The notes below the pieces were generated by a model. It saw nothing but the letters and a program-made list of their open reading frames with translations. It searched no databases and was not told the origin of the DNA. The position numbers and the translations under genes were made by a program. From NCBI RefSeq assembly GCF_018101125.2, contig NZ_JAELVF020000001.1:541189-605188 (forward strand): a DNA stretch of 64,000 nucleotides, read 5' to 3'. The stretch's first letter is position 1; each line of letters starts with the position of its first letter. The stretch is from Streptomyces tardus (lineage in GTDB: Bacteria; Actinomycetota; Actinomycetes; Streptomycetales; Streptomycetaceae). Shown here piece after piece: positions 36,177-45,930 of this stretch.

Positions 36177-37097
36177 ATGAGGTTCAAGAGGGCCGGGCTG
36201 GGCCGTCGACCGCGGGTCGGCGCTGCCGCAGGACTCGCATTCGCGCTCCTCGTGACGGCCGCCGGGTGCAGTTCGGACAGCGGCGACCAGGCCGGCGGCG
36301 AGGACACCCGCGCCCGGCACGAGAAACCTTCGTCGAGTCCCGCCCCCTCCCCCGGCGCCTCGTGGGACACCAGTCCCGGCTCGATCGCCGCGCTGGGCGA
36401 CTCGATCACGGTCGCCTTCCACGCATGCATGCCGCTGTCCGACTGTCCCGAGGCAAGCTGGGTGACGGGCACGGACCCGCGGGTCGACAGCCTGGCCCGC
36501 AGGCTGCTCGACAACCCCGCCGGCAGGACCTGGAACCACGCGGCATCGGGTGCGGTGGTCGGTGATCTACCGGCGCAGGCAGCCAAGGCCGTGATCGACA
36601 AACCGGAGCTCGCGACCGTACTGATAGGCGCGAACGACGCCTGCGCCGACACCACCGCGTCGATGACGTCCGTCGCGGAGTTCGAGAAGGACCTGCGCCA
36701 GTCCGTGCGCACCCTGCGCGAGGGGTCGCCGAAGACGCAGATCCTGATGGTGAGCGTGCCTGACGTGCTGCGCATGTACCAGGTGGGCCAGGGCCACAAG
36801 GCCGCCGCAGACGTGTGGAAATTGGGGATCTGCCAGGCGCTGCTGCGCGCGCCTGAGTCCAGAAGCGCGGCGGACGAGGCCCGACGGGCGCAGGTCGACA
36901 AGCGGGTACGGGCGTACAACGGGGTCCTGCGGGAGGTCTGCGCGGAAGACACGCGCTGCCGCTACGACAACGGCGTCGTCCACCGTTACCCGTTCGCCGA
37001 GGCGGAGTTGAGCGAATGGGACTGGTTCCACCCCAGCAAGCGCGGGCAGCAGGTGCTCGCCCGGGTGCTGCACAAGACCGTCACCGCTCGGGGCTGA
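36177..37097 (+). CDS. SGNH/GDSL-hydrolase lipoprotein
   Basis: A 306-residue exported hydrolase. The signal peptide ends at LLVTAAGCSS, a lipobox, so the mature protein is probably a lipoprotein. Hydrolase blocks: ALGDSITVAF (GDS, nucleophile Ser), GANDAC (N-D) and DWFHPSKRG (D-x-x-H). These match GDSL-family esterases. A Ser/Pro-rich linker of about 30 residues separates anchor and domain. Substrate unknown; cell-wall or polyester esters are plausible. Start ATG 36177. Confidence 0.88.
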   Translation: MRFKRAGLGRRPRVGAAAGLAFALLVTAAGCSSDSGDQAGGEDTRARHEKPSSSPAPSPGASWDTSPGSIAALGDSITVAFHACMPLSDCPEASWVTGTDPRVDSLARRLLDNPAGRTWNHAASGAVVGDLPAQAAKAVIDKPELATVLIGANDACADTTASMTSVAEFEKDLRQSVRTLREGSPKTQILMVSVPDVLRMYQVGQGHKAAADVWKLGICQALLRAPESRSAADEARRAQVDKRVRAYNGVLREVCAEDTRCRYDNGVVHRYPFAEAELSEWDWFHPSKRGQQVLARVLHKTVTARG

Positions 37098-37400
37098 GCC
37101 ACCCCTCCTCCCGCCGTTCGCCGTCGCTTCCCGGCATTGGGGCGGCCGGCGCTCCCGCATCCGCGTCACGGGCGGTGCACAGCGCGCCGGCAGGGCGCAC
37201 GTTCGGGGCGGTCGAGGGGAATTCACGCTTCCGGGCGCTCCCGATGCTGCCTTAAGCCCGAGCGTCTCGGACGGCACAATCAACGCCAACTCCGCATTCG
37301 ACGCGGAACACCGCCGGTCCACCGACCGGCGGAAGAGAACCAGGCACGGACGCCGGCGCTCCGGCTCGGCGTCAGACCGGACGTACCGAAAGCAGGGATC
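37098..37400. other. Intergenic region with a 9-bp hairpin
   Basis: Between the SGNH and dehydrogenase genes. A hairpin CCGCCGGTC cacc GACCGGCGG lies at 37311-37332, 68 nt before the next GTG start; it could be a leader element or a terminator of the gene before. No gene is seen. Confidence 0.5.
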
Positions 37401-38423
37401 GTGGCCAGGACCGTACGCGCGCTCGTCATCGACAAGCCCGGTGAACACCGCATGGTGACCGGCCCGGTGGCTGACCCAGGTCCCGGCGAGGTGCGGGTGG
37501 CGGTGCACGCGACAGGACTCGCGCACAGCGACCGCGCGCTCTACGACGGGACGCGGGCACCCGAGCTCGCCCGCTATCCCGTCACCCCGGGGCACGAGTG
37601 GTCCGGCACGGTGGAGGCCGTCGGCGAAGGCGTCGATCCGGCGCTGGTGGGGCGACGCACGGTGGGCGAGGGGCTGCACGGCTGCCAGATGTGCGAGCCG
37701 TGCCGGCAGGGAGTCGCCGGCGGATGCGTCCGCGGGTACGCGCAGACCGGCTTCACCGAACCGGGCGCCTGTGCCGACGTGTTGATCATCCCCGCCCGGC
37801 GGCTGCACCTGCTCGACGACAGTGCCGACCTGGGCGCGGCCACGCTGCTCGAACCGGCCGCCGCGGTCGCCGAGGCGGTTCTCGCAGGGCAGCCGCTCCC
37901 CGGCAGCCGGATCGCCGTGGTGGGCGCGGGCACCCGCGGCCTGCTGGCCGTTCAGCTGCTCGCCGCCCACTCGCCGGCAGTGCTGCACGTGCTGGACCCG
38001 TGGTTGGTACGGGCCGAGCGCGCGCTGCCGATGGGCGCCTCCGCCGCGGTGACCCCGTACGACTGCGCCCCGCTGTACGGGCGCTGCGATCTGGTGCTCT
38101 TGATGGCAGACAGCGGCTGCGAACCGACGGACGCCTGTCGCCTCGCCCGCCCCGGTGGGCGGGTGGTGCTGTGCGGGGAGTTCGAGTCCGACGGACAGGG
38201 CCTGGATTCCGAGGTGTTGACGGCGAGCCAGCTGACGGTGAGCGCGGTGACCGGCGCGAGCACCCGTTCCTGGGCGCACGCGGTGCGCGCCTTCCGCAGC
38301 GGACTGCTCGACCTGCGTCCGTTGATCACCGACGAGCTCCCCCTGGAGGATTTCGCCCGGGCGATGACGCTGTTGGACGAGGACGGCAGCGGCGAGCAGC
38401 CCAAGGTGCTCCTCCGCCCCTGA
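37401..38423 (+). CDS. Zinc-type medium-chain alcohol dehydrogenase
   Basis: A 340-residue MDR protein. GHEWSG carries the zinc-binding His and Glu; the structural-zinc lobe GCQMCEPCRQGVAGGC has the C-x2-C-x2-C-x7-C spacing. The nucleotide-binding site is IAVVGAGTRGLLAVQLL. The usual catalytic-zinc Cys in the early loop (GxCGxD) is replaced by Ala (ATGLAHSDRAL), so this enzyme may lack catalytic zinc or use a different ligand. Start GTG 37401. Substrate unknown. Confidence 0.82.
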   Translation: MARTVRALVIDKPGEHRMVTGPVADPGPGEVRVAVHATGLAHSDRALYDGTRAPELARYPVTPGHEWSGTVEAVGEGVDPALVGRRTVGEGLHGCQMCEPCRQGVAGGCVRGYAQTGFTEPGACADVLIIPARRLHLLDDSADLGAATLLEPAAAVAEAVLAGQPLPGSRIAVVGAGTRGLLAVQLLAAHSPAVLHVLDPWLVRAERALPMGASAAVTPYDCAPLYGRCDLVLLMADSGCEPTDACRLARPGGRVVLCGEFESDGQGLDSEVLTASQLTVSAVTGASTRSWAHAVRAFRSGLLDLRPLITDELPLEDFARAMTLLDEDGSGEQPKVLLRP

Positions 38424-38874
38424 ACCCGACCGCACCACTGCCCGTACGTCCCCAAGGGCCGTACCCCGGTACGCGGCGTCACGCCGAGACCAGCGGTACG
38501 CCGAGACCAGCCCTCACACCAACACGGGCTCTGCGTCGGCACTCGACCGTCGCAGGGGGCACGAGCCGCACACAGACGCGGCCGTTCGCCGGAACGCGAT
38601 GTCAGGCGCAGGCCATGCACGAGCCGTACGCCGACACGGGCTGTACGCCCGAACGCGCGACGCTCACCGCGCGCGGTGCAAACGAGCCGTACGGCGGCAC
38701 GAGCCGTACGGCGGAACGCGGCTCACCGCGCAGGCCATGCACGAGCCGTACGGCGGCGCGGGCCGCAATCGGCGCGGGAGTCGCCGCGAGGCGCGGGGCG
38801 GGTGGGGCAGGGGGCAGGCGTACGCAGCGGGCCGCCCCGGAGTGATCCGGAGCGGCCCGTGGGAGGCGTGGCCG
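38424..38874. repeat. Intergenic region of degenerate GCCGTACG repeats
   Basis: A 451-nt stretch with many copies of a GAGCCGTACGGCGG-like word. One longer exact direct repeat, gcaggccatgcacgagccgt plus acg, occurs at about 38608 and 38730. It lies between the dehydrogenase and ohr genes. No gene is seen. Confidence 0.6.
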
Positions 38875-39303
<429 letters not shown>

Positions 39304-39546
39304 ATGTCTCCCTGGTGAACGTTGACCGGAGGGCTCGCGCCCACGACCCCGTCGGTCAGTGGTCGGAGTCTACGGGGCCGGCGACCGGCACCCGTGGGCG
39401 CGTTCGTCGGCCCCGCGGGCGCGCCGGGTCGGAGCCTCGACGGAGGCGCGTGAGCCACCGGGCGTACACGCGGCGGATCCGCGGCCCGCCCGGCGGGACC
39501 CGACACGAGACCCCGTCGGGGGCCCGTCGTACGGTCCCGAGCGGCT

Positions 39547-40584
39547 CTAGCGGGCGTCGGTGGCGACGATCATCTTGCCGATGTTCTGGCCGCGCATCAG
39601 ACCGAGGAAGGCGTCGACCGCGTTCTCGATCCCCTGCTCCACGGTCTCCTGGTAGGTCAGGTCGCCGGTCCGGAGCCAGGCGCTCAGCTCCTGCACGAAC
39701 TGGGGCTGGAGGTCCTGGTGGTCGGCGACGAGCATGCCCCGCATGGTGATCCGCTTGCCGATGAGCATGGCCAGGTTGCGGGGTGCCGCGGGCGGCGTGA
39801 CCTCGTTGTACTGCGAGATCATGCCGCAGACCGCGATGCGCCCGTGCAGGTTGAGCCGGCTGATCGCGGCCTCGAGGTGGTCTCCCCCGACATTGTCGAA
39901 GTAGACGTCGATTCCGTCGGGGGCGGCGTCGGCGAGTTGCCGGGAGACGTCGCCCTCCTTGTAGTTGAAGGCCGCGTGGAAGCCGTAGGTCTCGGTGAGG
40001 GCCTGGACCTTGGCGTCCGAACCGGCGCTGCCGATCACCCTGGCGGCACCCTTGAGCCTGGCGATCTGCCCGACCAGACTGCCGACCGCGCCGGCAGCGC
40101 CGGAGACGAAGACGGTGTCGCCCTCCTTCATCTCCGCCACCCGGACGAGCCCGGCGTACGCGGTGAGCCCGGGCATGCCGAGGACGCCCAAGTACGCCGA
40201 GAGCGGGGCGAGTTCGGGGTCGATGGGCTGGGTGCGCTTGGCCGGGAGGGTCGCGTACTCGCGCCAGCCGAGGCCGTGCAGCACGTGGTCTCCGGGCTCC
40301 AGGCCCTCCGCGCGCGAGGCGACGACGATGCCGACCGCGCCGCCGTCCATCGGCCGGTCGAGTTGGAAGGGCGGTACGTAGGACTTCACGTCGTTCATCC
40401 GGCCCCGCATATAGGGGTCGACGGACATGAAGAGGTTGTGGACCAGCACCTCGCCCTCTTCCGGTGTCTTCACCGGCACCGTGCGCAGGGCGAAGTCGTC
40501 CGGAGTGGGCCAGCCCTCGGGTCGGGCGATCAGATGCCACTCACGGCTGGTCTCTGGCAGGGTCTCGGCGGTCACGGCGGCCAC
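39547..40584 (-). CDS. NADP-dependent MDR oxidoreductase (CurA/YncB-like)
   Basis: A 345-residue zinc-free medium-chain reductase: DYxxRGRM-type motif VDPYMRGRMND, VFVSGAAGAVGSLVGQIARL (Rossmann) and VDVYFDNVGGDHLEAAISRL. It resembles NADPH-dependent alkenal/curcumin reductases that detoxify reactive enones. Start GTG 40584, with GGAGG close upstream. Divergent from a MarR regulator 93 nt away, which may control it. Confidence 0.9.
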   Translation of the reverse strand: MAAVTAETLPETSREWHLIARPEGWPTPDDFALRTVPVKTPEEGEVLVHNLFMSVDPYMRGRMNDVKSYVPPFQLDRPMDGGAVGIVVASRAEGLEPGDHVLHGLGWREYATLPAKRTQPIDPELAPLSAYLGVLGMPGLTAYAGLVRVAEMKEGDTVFVSGAAGAVGSLVGQIARLKGAARVIGSAGSDAKVQALTETYGFHAAFNYKEGDVSRQLADAAPDGIDVYFDNVGGDHLEAAISRLNLHGRIAVCGMISQYNEVTPPAAPRNLAMLIGKRITMRGMLVADHQDLQPQFVQELSAWLRTGDLTYQETVEQGIENAVDAFLGLMRGQNIGKMIVATDAR

Positions 40585-40603
40585 CCACCTCCGATTAGTT
40601 CAG

Positions 40604-40616
40604 GATCTGAAACATT
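40604..40616. promoter_or_regulatory. Candidate MarR operator
   Basis: TTCAG-gat-CTGAA is a perfect 5-3-5 inverted repeat in the divergent region, with GTTG-t-CAAC about 40 nt away near 40650. Either could bind the divergent MarR protein. Not tested. Confidence 0.4.
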
Positions 40617-40677
40617 TCCGGGTCCCACCCTGCCCCTCGATATTTCATGTTGTCAACTAAATGGTTACCCTGAACCC

Positions 40678-41121
40678 ATGACAGAGCGCACCACTCCCCC
40701 CGATCGGCTCACCCGCGAGGTAGTGGAGCTGATCGGCGAGATCGTGGGCCGCTACCACCAGGAGTACGACCAGGCCGCCGCCGCCTACTCCCTCACCGGC
40801 GCCCAGGCGCGGATGCTCGCCCTGCTCGCTCCCGGGCCCAGTCCCATGCGGCTGCTCGCCGAGCAGCTGAAGTGCGAACCGTCCAACGTGACCGGCATCG
40901 TCGACCGGCTGGAGTCGCGCGGGTTGGTCGAACGGCGTCCCAGCCCCGATGACCGCCGGGTCAAGCTGGCGGAGGCCACCGATGAGGGCCGACAGACCGC
41001 CACCCGACTCCGGGAGTCACTCGGCGACTTCGCGCAGACCCCGCTGGCCGGGCTGACCACCGAGGAACGCACCGCACTGCGCGACCTGCTGCGCCGGATG
41101 CTCGGCGACCCCACCGACTGA
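40678..41121 (+). CDS. MarR-family transcriptional regulator
   Basis: A 147-residue winged-helix regulator: AQARMLALLAPGPSPMRLLAEQLKCEPSNVTGIVDRLESRGLVERRPSPDDRRVKL covers the helix-turn-helix and wing. It has no N-terminal Cys, so it is unlikely to be a one-Cys OhrR; its only Cys lies in the DNA-binding region. It is divergent from the NADP reductase gene, the likely target. Start ATG 40678. Confidence 0.9.
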   Translation: MTERTTPPDRLTREVVELIGEIVGRYHQEYDQAAAAYSLTGAQARMLALLAPGPSPMRLLAEQLKCEPSNVTGIVDRLESRGLVERRPSPDDRRVKLAEATDEGRQTATRLRESLGDFAQTPLAGLTTEERTALRDLLRRMLGDPTD

Positions 41122-41444
41122 GCCTCCCGGGACATCGCGAATCAGCGGAACGGCACCTCACGGCCGCCCGGCGGGCGACAGACCACGAACCGCAGTCCAA
41201 CGGATCAGACCAGGCAGAGACCCGGCAGACAGGCCAGACCGGGCAGACAGGTCAGACCGGCAGGCCACGGGTGGGCCGCACCGGTCGACACCTCGAACCT
41301 CACACTCAAGCCGCAACCGCCACAGCAGCAACTACCGCCGCAGCACCGCACCCCACCCTGCGCCCCGGAGCCCGCACCACACCACTCACGGCCCGAGCGC
41401 AGCAGCCCGCCTCCGTGCGCCCGACCTCAGCCCTGCGCCCGACC
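41122..41444. other. Non-coding stretch between MarR and PucR genes
   Basis: Converging genes end here. The first part holds repeated CAGGCAGAC-like words around 41210-41265 (ccagaccgggcagacaggtcag), a possible terminator region. No gene is seen. Confidence 0.45.
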
Positions 41445-42662
41445 TCAGCCGAGTTCGCCTCGGAGCCTGCGGGCGCGCAGGACCAGCTCCAGCTCGAACC
41501 TGTGGTCCGGATCGTCGATGCCCTCGCCCCACAGCTCGCGGATCTGCCGCAGCCGGTAGCGAACCGTCTGGGGGTGGACGCCGAGCCGGACCGCGATCTC
41601 GGGAGCGCCACCCCTGGTCTCCAGCCAGGCGAGCAGGGTCTCCGCCAACCGTCGGCCGTGCGAGGGCCCGCACTCCTTGAGCGGGGCGAGCAGCCGCCGG
41701 CCGAGATCGTCGATGAGTTCCGTCGGCGGCAGCAGCACCAGCGCCTCGGTGTGCTCGGTGCAGTCCAACAGGCCGCCGCTGTCGAGGAGTCCGCGCTCCA
41801 TCAGATCGACAGCGGACTGCGCCCAGCGCAGCGATTTGGCGGCCTGGGCGACCGGCACCGGCGGCCCGACCGCGCCCGTCCAGCCCGACACCGCCCGGCG
41901 CAGCAGCTCGGCGCGGCCGGCGGCGTCCGGTTCGGGAACGACCATCAGCGGCTGCTCGCGCTCCATGTCCAGCAGTACGTCGTTGCCGACCGCGGGCGGT
42001 ACGGCCTCGCGGGCGGGACGCAGCAGTACGGCCACCGCGACGTTCTCCGGCAGCGGCCAGCCGATCCGCGCGGCCCTTTCGGTCAGCATCGACCTGCGGC
42101 TGTCGGTGTTGCCGTGGTCGGCGAAGAGCATGTCGAGCAGCCCGCGCTGGAGTCTGAGGCGTTCGCCCGCCTTGCGCGCGGCGGCCTCGGCGTAACCACG
42201 CACCGACTCGGCGACCAGGCCGTCGAGGTACTGGAAGCCGGATTCTGCGAGCTCGTACATGGCCGGGGCGGGGATGTCCGCCTGCTGGCCGATCTCCGCC
42301 AAGCGCCGCCAGGCGAGCCGTACGCCCAGCCGGTAGATGGCCTGGAGCGAGTCCAGACTCCGACCGCTCAACAGCTCACCACGCCCGAACTCCTGGAAGA
42401 CGGGCGGGTGCTGGTGCGGATTGCCGAGGCCGGTGGCGAGATGCTCGACGAACTGCTCCAGCGCGCGGCGGATGCCGATGAGGGACATCGGTACGCCGTT
42501 CTGGTCCAGGATCACCGGGAGCATCGGGTACTCGGTGCGGATCTCCTGGAGGATGACCTCGGCCAGGATGGGGATCTCGCTGCGGGCCTGCTCCGTGAAG
42601 TGCCGCGTCTGACTCGCGGGTACCGACCGCCAGGCGGAGCCGGCCGCGCTGTCCACGGTCAC
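41445..42662 (-). CDS. PucR-type C-terminal HTH regulator
   Basis: A 405-residue regulator. The C-terminal domain SHGRRLAETLLAWLETRGGAPEIAVRLGVHPQTVRYRLRQIRELWG is the PucR helix-turn-helix. The preceding 330 residues are helical with a GGDEF/CdaR-like middle (around VAVAVLLRPAR). Start GTG 42662; its GTG overlaps the TGA of the small upstream gene in GTGA, so they are coupled. Target unknown. Confidence 0.88.
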   Translation of the reverse strand: MTVDSAAGSAWRSVPASQTRHFTEQARSEIPILAEVILQEIRTEYPMLPVILDQNGVPMSLIGIRRALEQFVEHLATGLGNPHQHPPVFQEFGRGELLSGRSLDSLQAIYRLGVRLAWRRLAEIGQQADIPAPAMYELAESGFQYLDGLVAESVRGYAEAAARKAGERLRLQRGLLDMLFADHGNTDSRRSMLTERAARIGWPLPENVAVAVLLRPAREAVPPAVGNDVLLDMEREQPLMVVPEPDAAGRAELLRRAVSGWTGAVGPPVPVAQAAKSLRWAQSAVDLMERGLLDSGGLLDCTEHTEALVLLPPTELIDDLGRRLLAPLKECGPSHGRRLAETLLAWLETRGGAPEIAVRLGVHPQTVRYRLRQIRELWGEGIDDPDHRFELELVLRARRLRGELG

Positions 42663-42838
42663 TCCTCGGAGGGTGCCGGCGCGTCCGAGGCGGCCTCTTC
42701 GTTCTCGGGGAAGTGCACCAGGGGAACGTTGGGCTGCTCGGGACTGGCGTTGAGCAACGCCACTGCGCCAAGACCGGCGCCGACGGCGAGAAGGACCGCA
42801 GCTACGCAGGTCAGAGCGGCTGCGAGGAATCTGTGCAT
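42659..42838 (-). CDS. Small single-pass membrane protein upstream of PucR regulator
   Basis: A 59-residue protein from ATG 42838 (MHRFLAAALTC). One hydrophobic segment LTCVAAVLLAVGAGLGAVALL is followed by an acidic Ser/Glu tail. An in-frame ATG at 42922 would give 87 residues. Its stop is tied to the PucR GTG by a 4-nt overlap, so it may sense the membrane for it. I do not recognise a family. Confidence 0.55.
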   Translation of the reverse strand: MHRFLAAALTCVAAVLLAVGAGLGAVALLNASPEQPNVPLVHFPENEEAASDAPAPSEE

Positions 42839-43023
42839 GGCGCGGCGGGCCTCTCCGTGTGGATTCACTGCACCAGCGGTCGCCCCCGACACCAGTTCGT
42901 CTAGGTGAGTGTGAAAGGGCATTGACTCGCTGTCAAGAGTTCGCCTACGGTCACCGACCCAGGCGGGCTTACTCGCCGCCTTCACTTTTCGAACGGGCAC
43001 TACACCCTCTGGGAGCACCCGCC

Positions 43024-43971
43024 ATGCGCCGTTCCGCCTCACCCCTTTCGCTGACCCTTCTGGGGATCGGCGTGTTTCTGCTGGTTCTGGGGCCCATGCT
43101 GGCCTACTACGTCGAGCCGCGCGCCCAGCGGACCCCGATCGACATCAACCAGACCACGGTCTTCAACGGCACTGGCAGGTACTTCGACCAGGGCGCCCTG
43201 GAGACGAAGGACGACCAGAAGCTCACCGTCACCCGCCGGGTACTGGGGAACGTCGCCGAGAGCGAGAAGAACGACGTCGCCGTCTGGGACGTGTCGACCA
43301 CGATCGACAACCCCGACACCCTGCCGCACAAGGACCCCCGCAAGTCCTTCCAGTGGGAGACCGAACGCTGGGTCTCGGACCGGGAGACCACCAAGCCCGT
43401 GCACTGCTGCGGTGAGGCTCCGGTGCAGGTCAAGGGCGATGCGTACCTGAAGTTCCCGTTCGACGTGCAGGAGAAGACCTACCGCTGGTGGGACGGCACC
43501 CTGGGCGACACGGTGCCGCTGCGCTACTCGGGCCGCGCCAAGGTGCACGGCTACGAGGGCATGCGCTTCACCGGCGAGGTCGAGGCGACCAGGGCGGGCA
43601 AGCGCCAGGTGCCGGGCCGCCTCGTCGGCCAGGAAGAGACGGGCCAGGTGGTGGCCGAGGAGTGGTACGCCAACCACGGGATCGAGCTGATCGTCGACCA
43701 GGCGACCGGCCGCATCCTGCGCGCCACGATCGGGCCGCGGGTGACCCTGCGCGCTCCCGGCGGCGACAAGGACGAGGTCGTGCTCCTGGAGAGCAAGCGG
43801 ATCGTCTTCGACAAGAAGACACAGCTCGGCCAGGTCGAACAGGCCAAGGAGCAGAGCGGGCAGCTGAAGCTGGTCGGCGAGACGGTACCGATGGCCAGCG
43901 GCGGAGCCGGTGTGCTGCTCGCCATCGTGGGCGGCGTACTGGTGGTACGGGGTAGGCGCGAGCAGGCCTGA
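43024..43971 (+). CDS. DUF3068 (PorA-like) family membrane protein
   Basis: A 315-residue exported protein. An N-terminal transmembrane segment (LTLLGIGVFLLVLGPMLAYYV) is followed by an extracytoplasmic beta-rich domain (YRWWDGTLGDTVPLRYSGRA, VVAEEWYANHGIELIVDQATGRI) and a C-terminal transmembrane helix (GGAGVLLAIVGGVLVV). The family is called PorA in Pfam, but Streptomyces has no outer mycolate layer, so a pore role is doubtful. Start ATG 43024. It lies just upstream of the envelope-glycan operon, with about 740 nt between. Confidence 0.84.
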   Translation: MRRSASPLSLTLLGIGVFLLVLGPMLAYYVEPRAQRTPIDINQTTVFNGTGRYFDQGALETKDDQKLTVTRRVLGNVAESEKNDVAVWDVSTTIDNPDTLPHKDPRKSFQWETERWVSDRETTKPVHCCGEAPVQVKGDAYLKFPFDVQEKTYRWWDGTLGDTVPLRYSGRAKVHGYEGMRFTGEVEATRAGKRQVPGRLVGQEETGQVVAEEWYANHGIELIVDQATGRILRATIGPRVTLRAPGGDKDEVVLLESKRIVFDKKTQLGQVEQAKEQSGQLKLVGETVPMASGGAGVLLAIVGGVLVVRGRREQA

Positions 43972-44712
43972 CCCGTCCGCCGGGCCCGCGGGCCGGGCCC
44001 GCGAAGCCCCTTCGCGCGGACGGAATTCGCGCAGGTGAAGAGCTGAACGGCGACGAGCGGGAAGGGCGTCCGGTGGCGTACGGGAAATCTCCCAGAGGGT
44101 TTTCCGTACGGCGCCGGGCCTCGCTCGCGGACCGGACCGCGCACCCGTTCACGCCGTCCGCCGGAGACCCCTACGCCCACCGTCCGGCACTCGGCGCACC
44201 CGCCCGGTAGCGGTGCGAGAACCGGGAACACCGCCGTGCCCGGTCACGCGGGGCGAAAGCGTGACGTACGAGACCGCACCGCGAGATGTGCGAGACCGGA
44301 TCGAGACTTCCCCTCGCAACACTGGACGAAATATTGACCGGCCAGTAGGAAACGGATTCGACCGCCTCGAAATCGGGGCCGAATGACAACTGAACCGGTT
44401 GGTGATCACAGAAATTGTCACCCAGGTGAGTAGCCGCATCGAACGCGGCAGCGAACACTGATGTTTCCTATCGCCAGCTGCCCCCGGCGATCACCAGTTC
44501 GTCACCCTCTGGCAACACCGAAGCAGTACGAGCACCACCGCAGCACCACGCACCTCGGCACCACCAGCCGCACCACCACGGCACCACCAGCCGCACCGAG
44601 CCGCACCGAGCCGGACCGCCGGACCCACCACGGTCCACCACGCAAGAGCCGCCGCGCCACCCCAGCGCACTGGTCATCCCTCATTCGCACCTTGAGACGA
44701 GTTGGAGCGCCC
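43972..44712. other. Long non-coding leader before the envelope operon
   Basis: Contains a bulged hairpin (CGTACGGGAAA ... TTTCCGTACG, about 44078-44110) near the DUF3068 end, and a CAC/CCG-rich segment at 44520-44650 with an 18-bp direct repeat (GGCACCACCAGCCGCACC at 44557 and 44580). No gene with good codon use is seen; a short frame from 44461 is in frame with the GT4 but lacks protein-like sequence. Confidence 0.55.
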
Positions 44713-45930
44713 ATGCCCCAGCACGTGCCGCCGGTCGCACTCCCCGTCACGTCCCTGGTTCCGCGTCAGCCGTCGGAGGCGAACGTCCCGACGCCTCCCT
44801 CCGAGAGCGCGCCCGTGCCCCGGCGCATCGTCTTCCTCGCTCGTCGAGACCTCGACAACCCCGCCGCCGGCGGTTCCGAGCTTCTGATCGACCGCATCGC
44901 CCAGGGCCTCACCGCCCACGGGCACCAGGTCACCCTGCTGTGCGGAGGCCCCGCGGCGTACCGGGACTACCGGGTTGTCTCGGCCGGCGGCGACGCGGGC
45001 CACTTCCTCAAGGCGAAGCGGGCGCTGCGCCGCCAGGTCGGCGAATGCGACCTGCTGGTCGAGGTGTCCAACGGTCTGCCGTACCTGGCGCCGCTGTGGC
45101 ACCGGGGCCCGACGCTGTGCCTGGTCAACCATGTGCACACCGATCTGTGGGGCATGCGCTACCCGGCGCCCGCCGCCCGGATCGGGCAGAAGCTGGAGCA
45201 CTGGGCGCTCGCCGGTTCCCACAAGGAGAACCTGATGGTGGCCGTCTCCGGTTCCACCGCGAGCGCGCTGCAGAACATCGGAGTGCCCGGCGACCGCATC
45301 CGGATCGTGCACAACGGCGTCGAGGACCCCGGCCAGCTGATGGCCAAGTCCCGGGAGCCGCTGTTCCTGGCGGTCGGACGGCTGGTGGAGTACAAGCGCA
45401 TCGATCTGCTGCTGCGGCTGTGGGAGCGGGTCCGCCCGGTCACCGGCGGCCGGCTCGTGATCGTCGGCGACGGCCCCGAGCGCGCCCGGCTGGAGGCGAT
45501 GGCCGGCCCCGGCGTCACCTTCACCGGCCATGTCCCGGAGGCCGAGAAGCACCGGCTGCTGTGCGAGTCCTGGCTGCTGCTGCACCCCTCGATGATCGAG
45601 GGGTGGGGTCTTGTGGTCATGGAGGCCGCGGCCCGCGGTACGCCCGCGATCGGCTTCGACATACCCGGCCTCCGCGACTCCATAGTCGACGGCGACACCG
45701 GAACTCTCGCCCCGGGCGAGAGTTCCTTCGCCTCCGCCTGGTGCAGCCTGGCGCTGTCCACCCGGCGCCGGGAGGCGATGGGCGCGGCGGCCGCCGAGCG
45801 GGCGAAGGACTTCGGCTGGGACCGTACGGTCGAGGCGTTCCGCACCGTGGCGACGGAGGCGTACGCGTCCCACACGGCACGCTCCGCCGCACCGGCCCGT
45901 CGCGGCCGGGCGGTGAGGGGAACCCGGTGA
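44713..45930 (+). CDS. GT4-family glycosyltransferase
   Basis: A 405-residue retaining glycosyltransferase (GT-B fold). The C-terminal donor site shows FLAVGRLVEYKRIDLLLRLW, IVGDGPERARLEAM, and HPSMIEGWGLVVMEAAARGTPAIGFD with the E-x7-E motif. The N-terminal acceptor part includes NPAAGGSELLIDRIAQGLTAHGH. It probably adds a sugar to a membrane-linked envelope glycan. Start ATG 44713 with GGAG upstream. The stop overlaps the next GTG start (GTGA). Confidence 0.9.
   Translation: MPQHVPPVALPVTSLVPRQPSEANVPTPPSESAPVPRRIVFLARRDLDNPAAGGSELLIDRIAQGLTAHGHQVTLLCGGPAAYRDYRVVSAGGDAGHFLKAKRALRRQVGECDLLVEVSNGLPYLAPLWHRGPTLCLVNHVHTDLWGMRYPAPAARIGQKLEHWALAGSHKENLMVAVSGSTASALQNIGVPGDRIRIVHNGVEDPGQLMAKSREPLFLAVGRLVEYKRIDLLLRLWERVRPVTGGRLVIVGDGPERARLEAMAGPGVTFTGHVPEAEKHRLLCESWLLLHPSMIEGWGLVVMEAAARGTPAIGFDIPGLRDSIVDGDTGTLAPGESSFASAWCSLALSTRRREAMGAAAAERAKDFGWDRTVEAFRTVATEAYASHTARSAAPARRGRAVRGTR

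Noticed and set aside
40678..41121. OhrR for the ohr gene
   Set aside because: No N-terminal redox Cys, and the gene lies next to another reductase rather than ohr.
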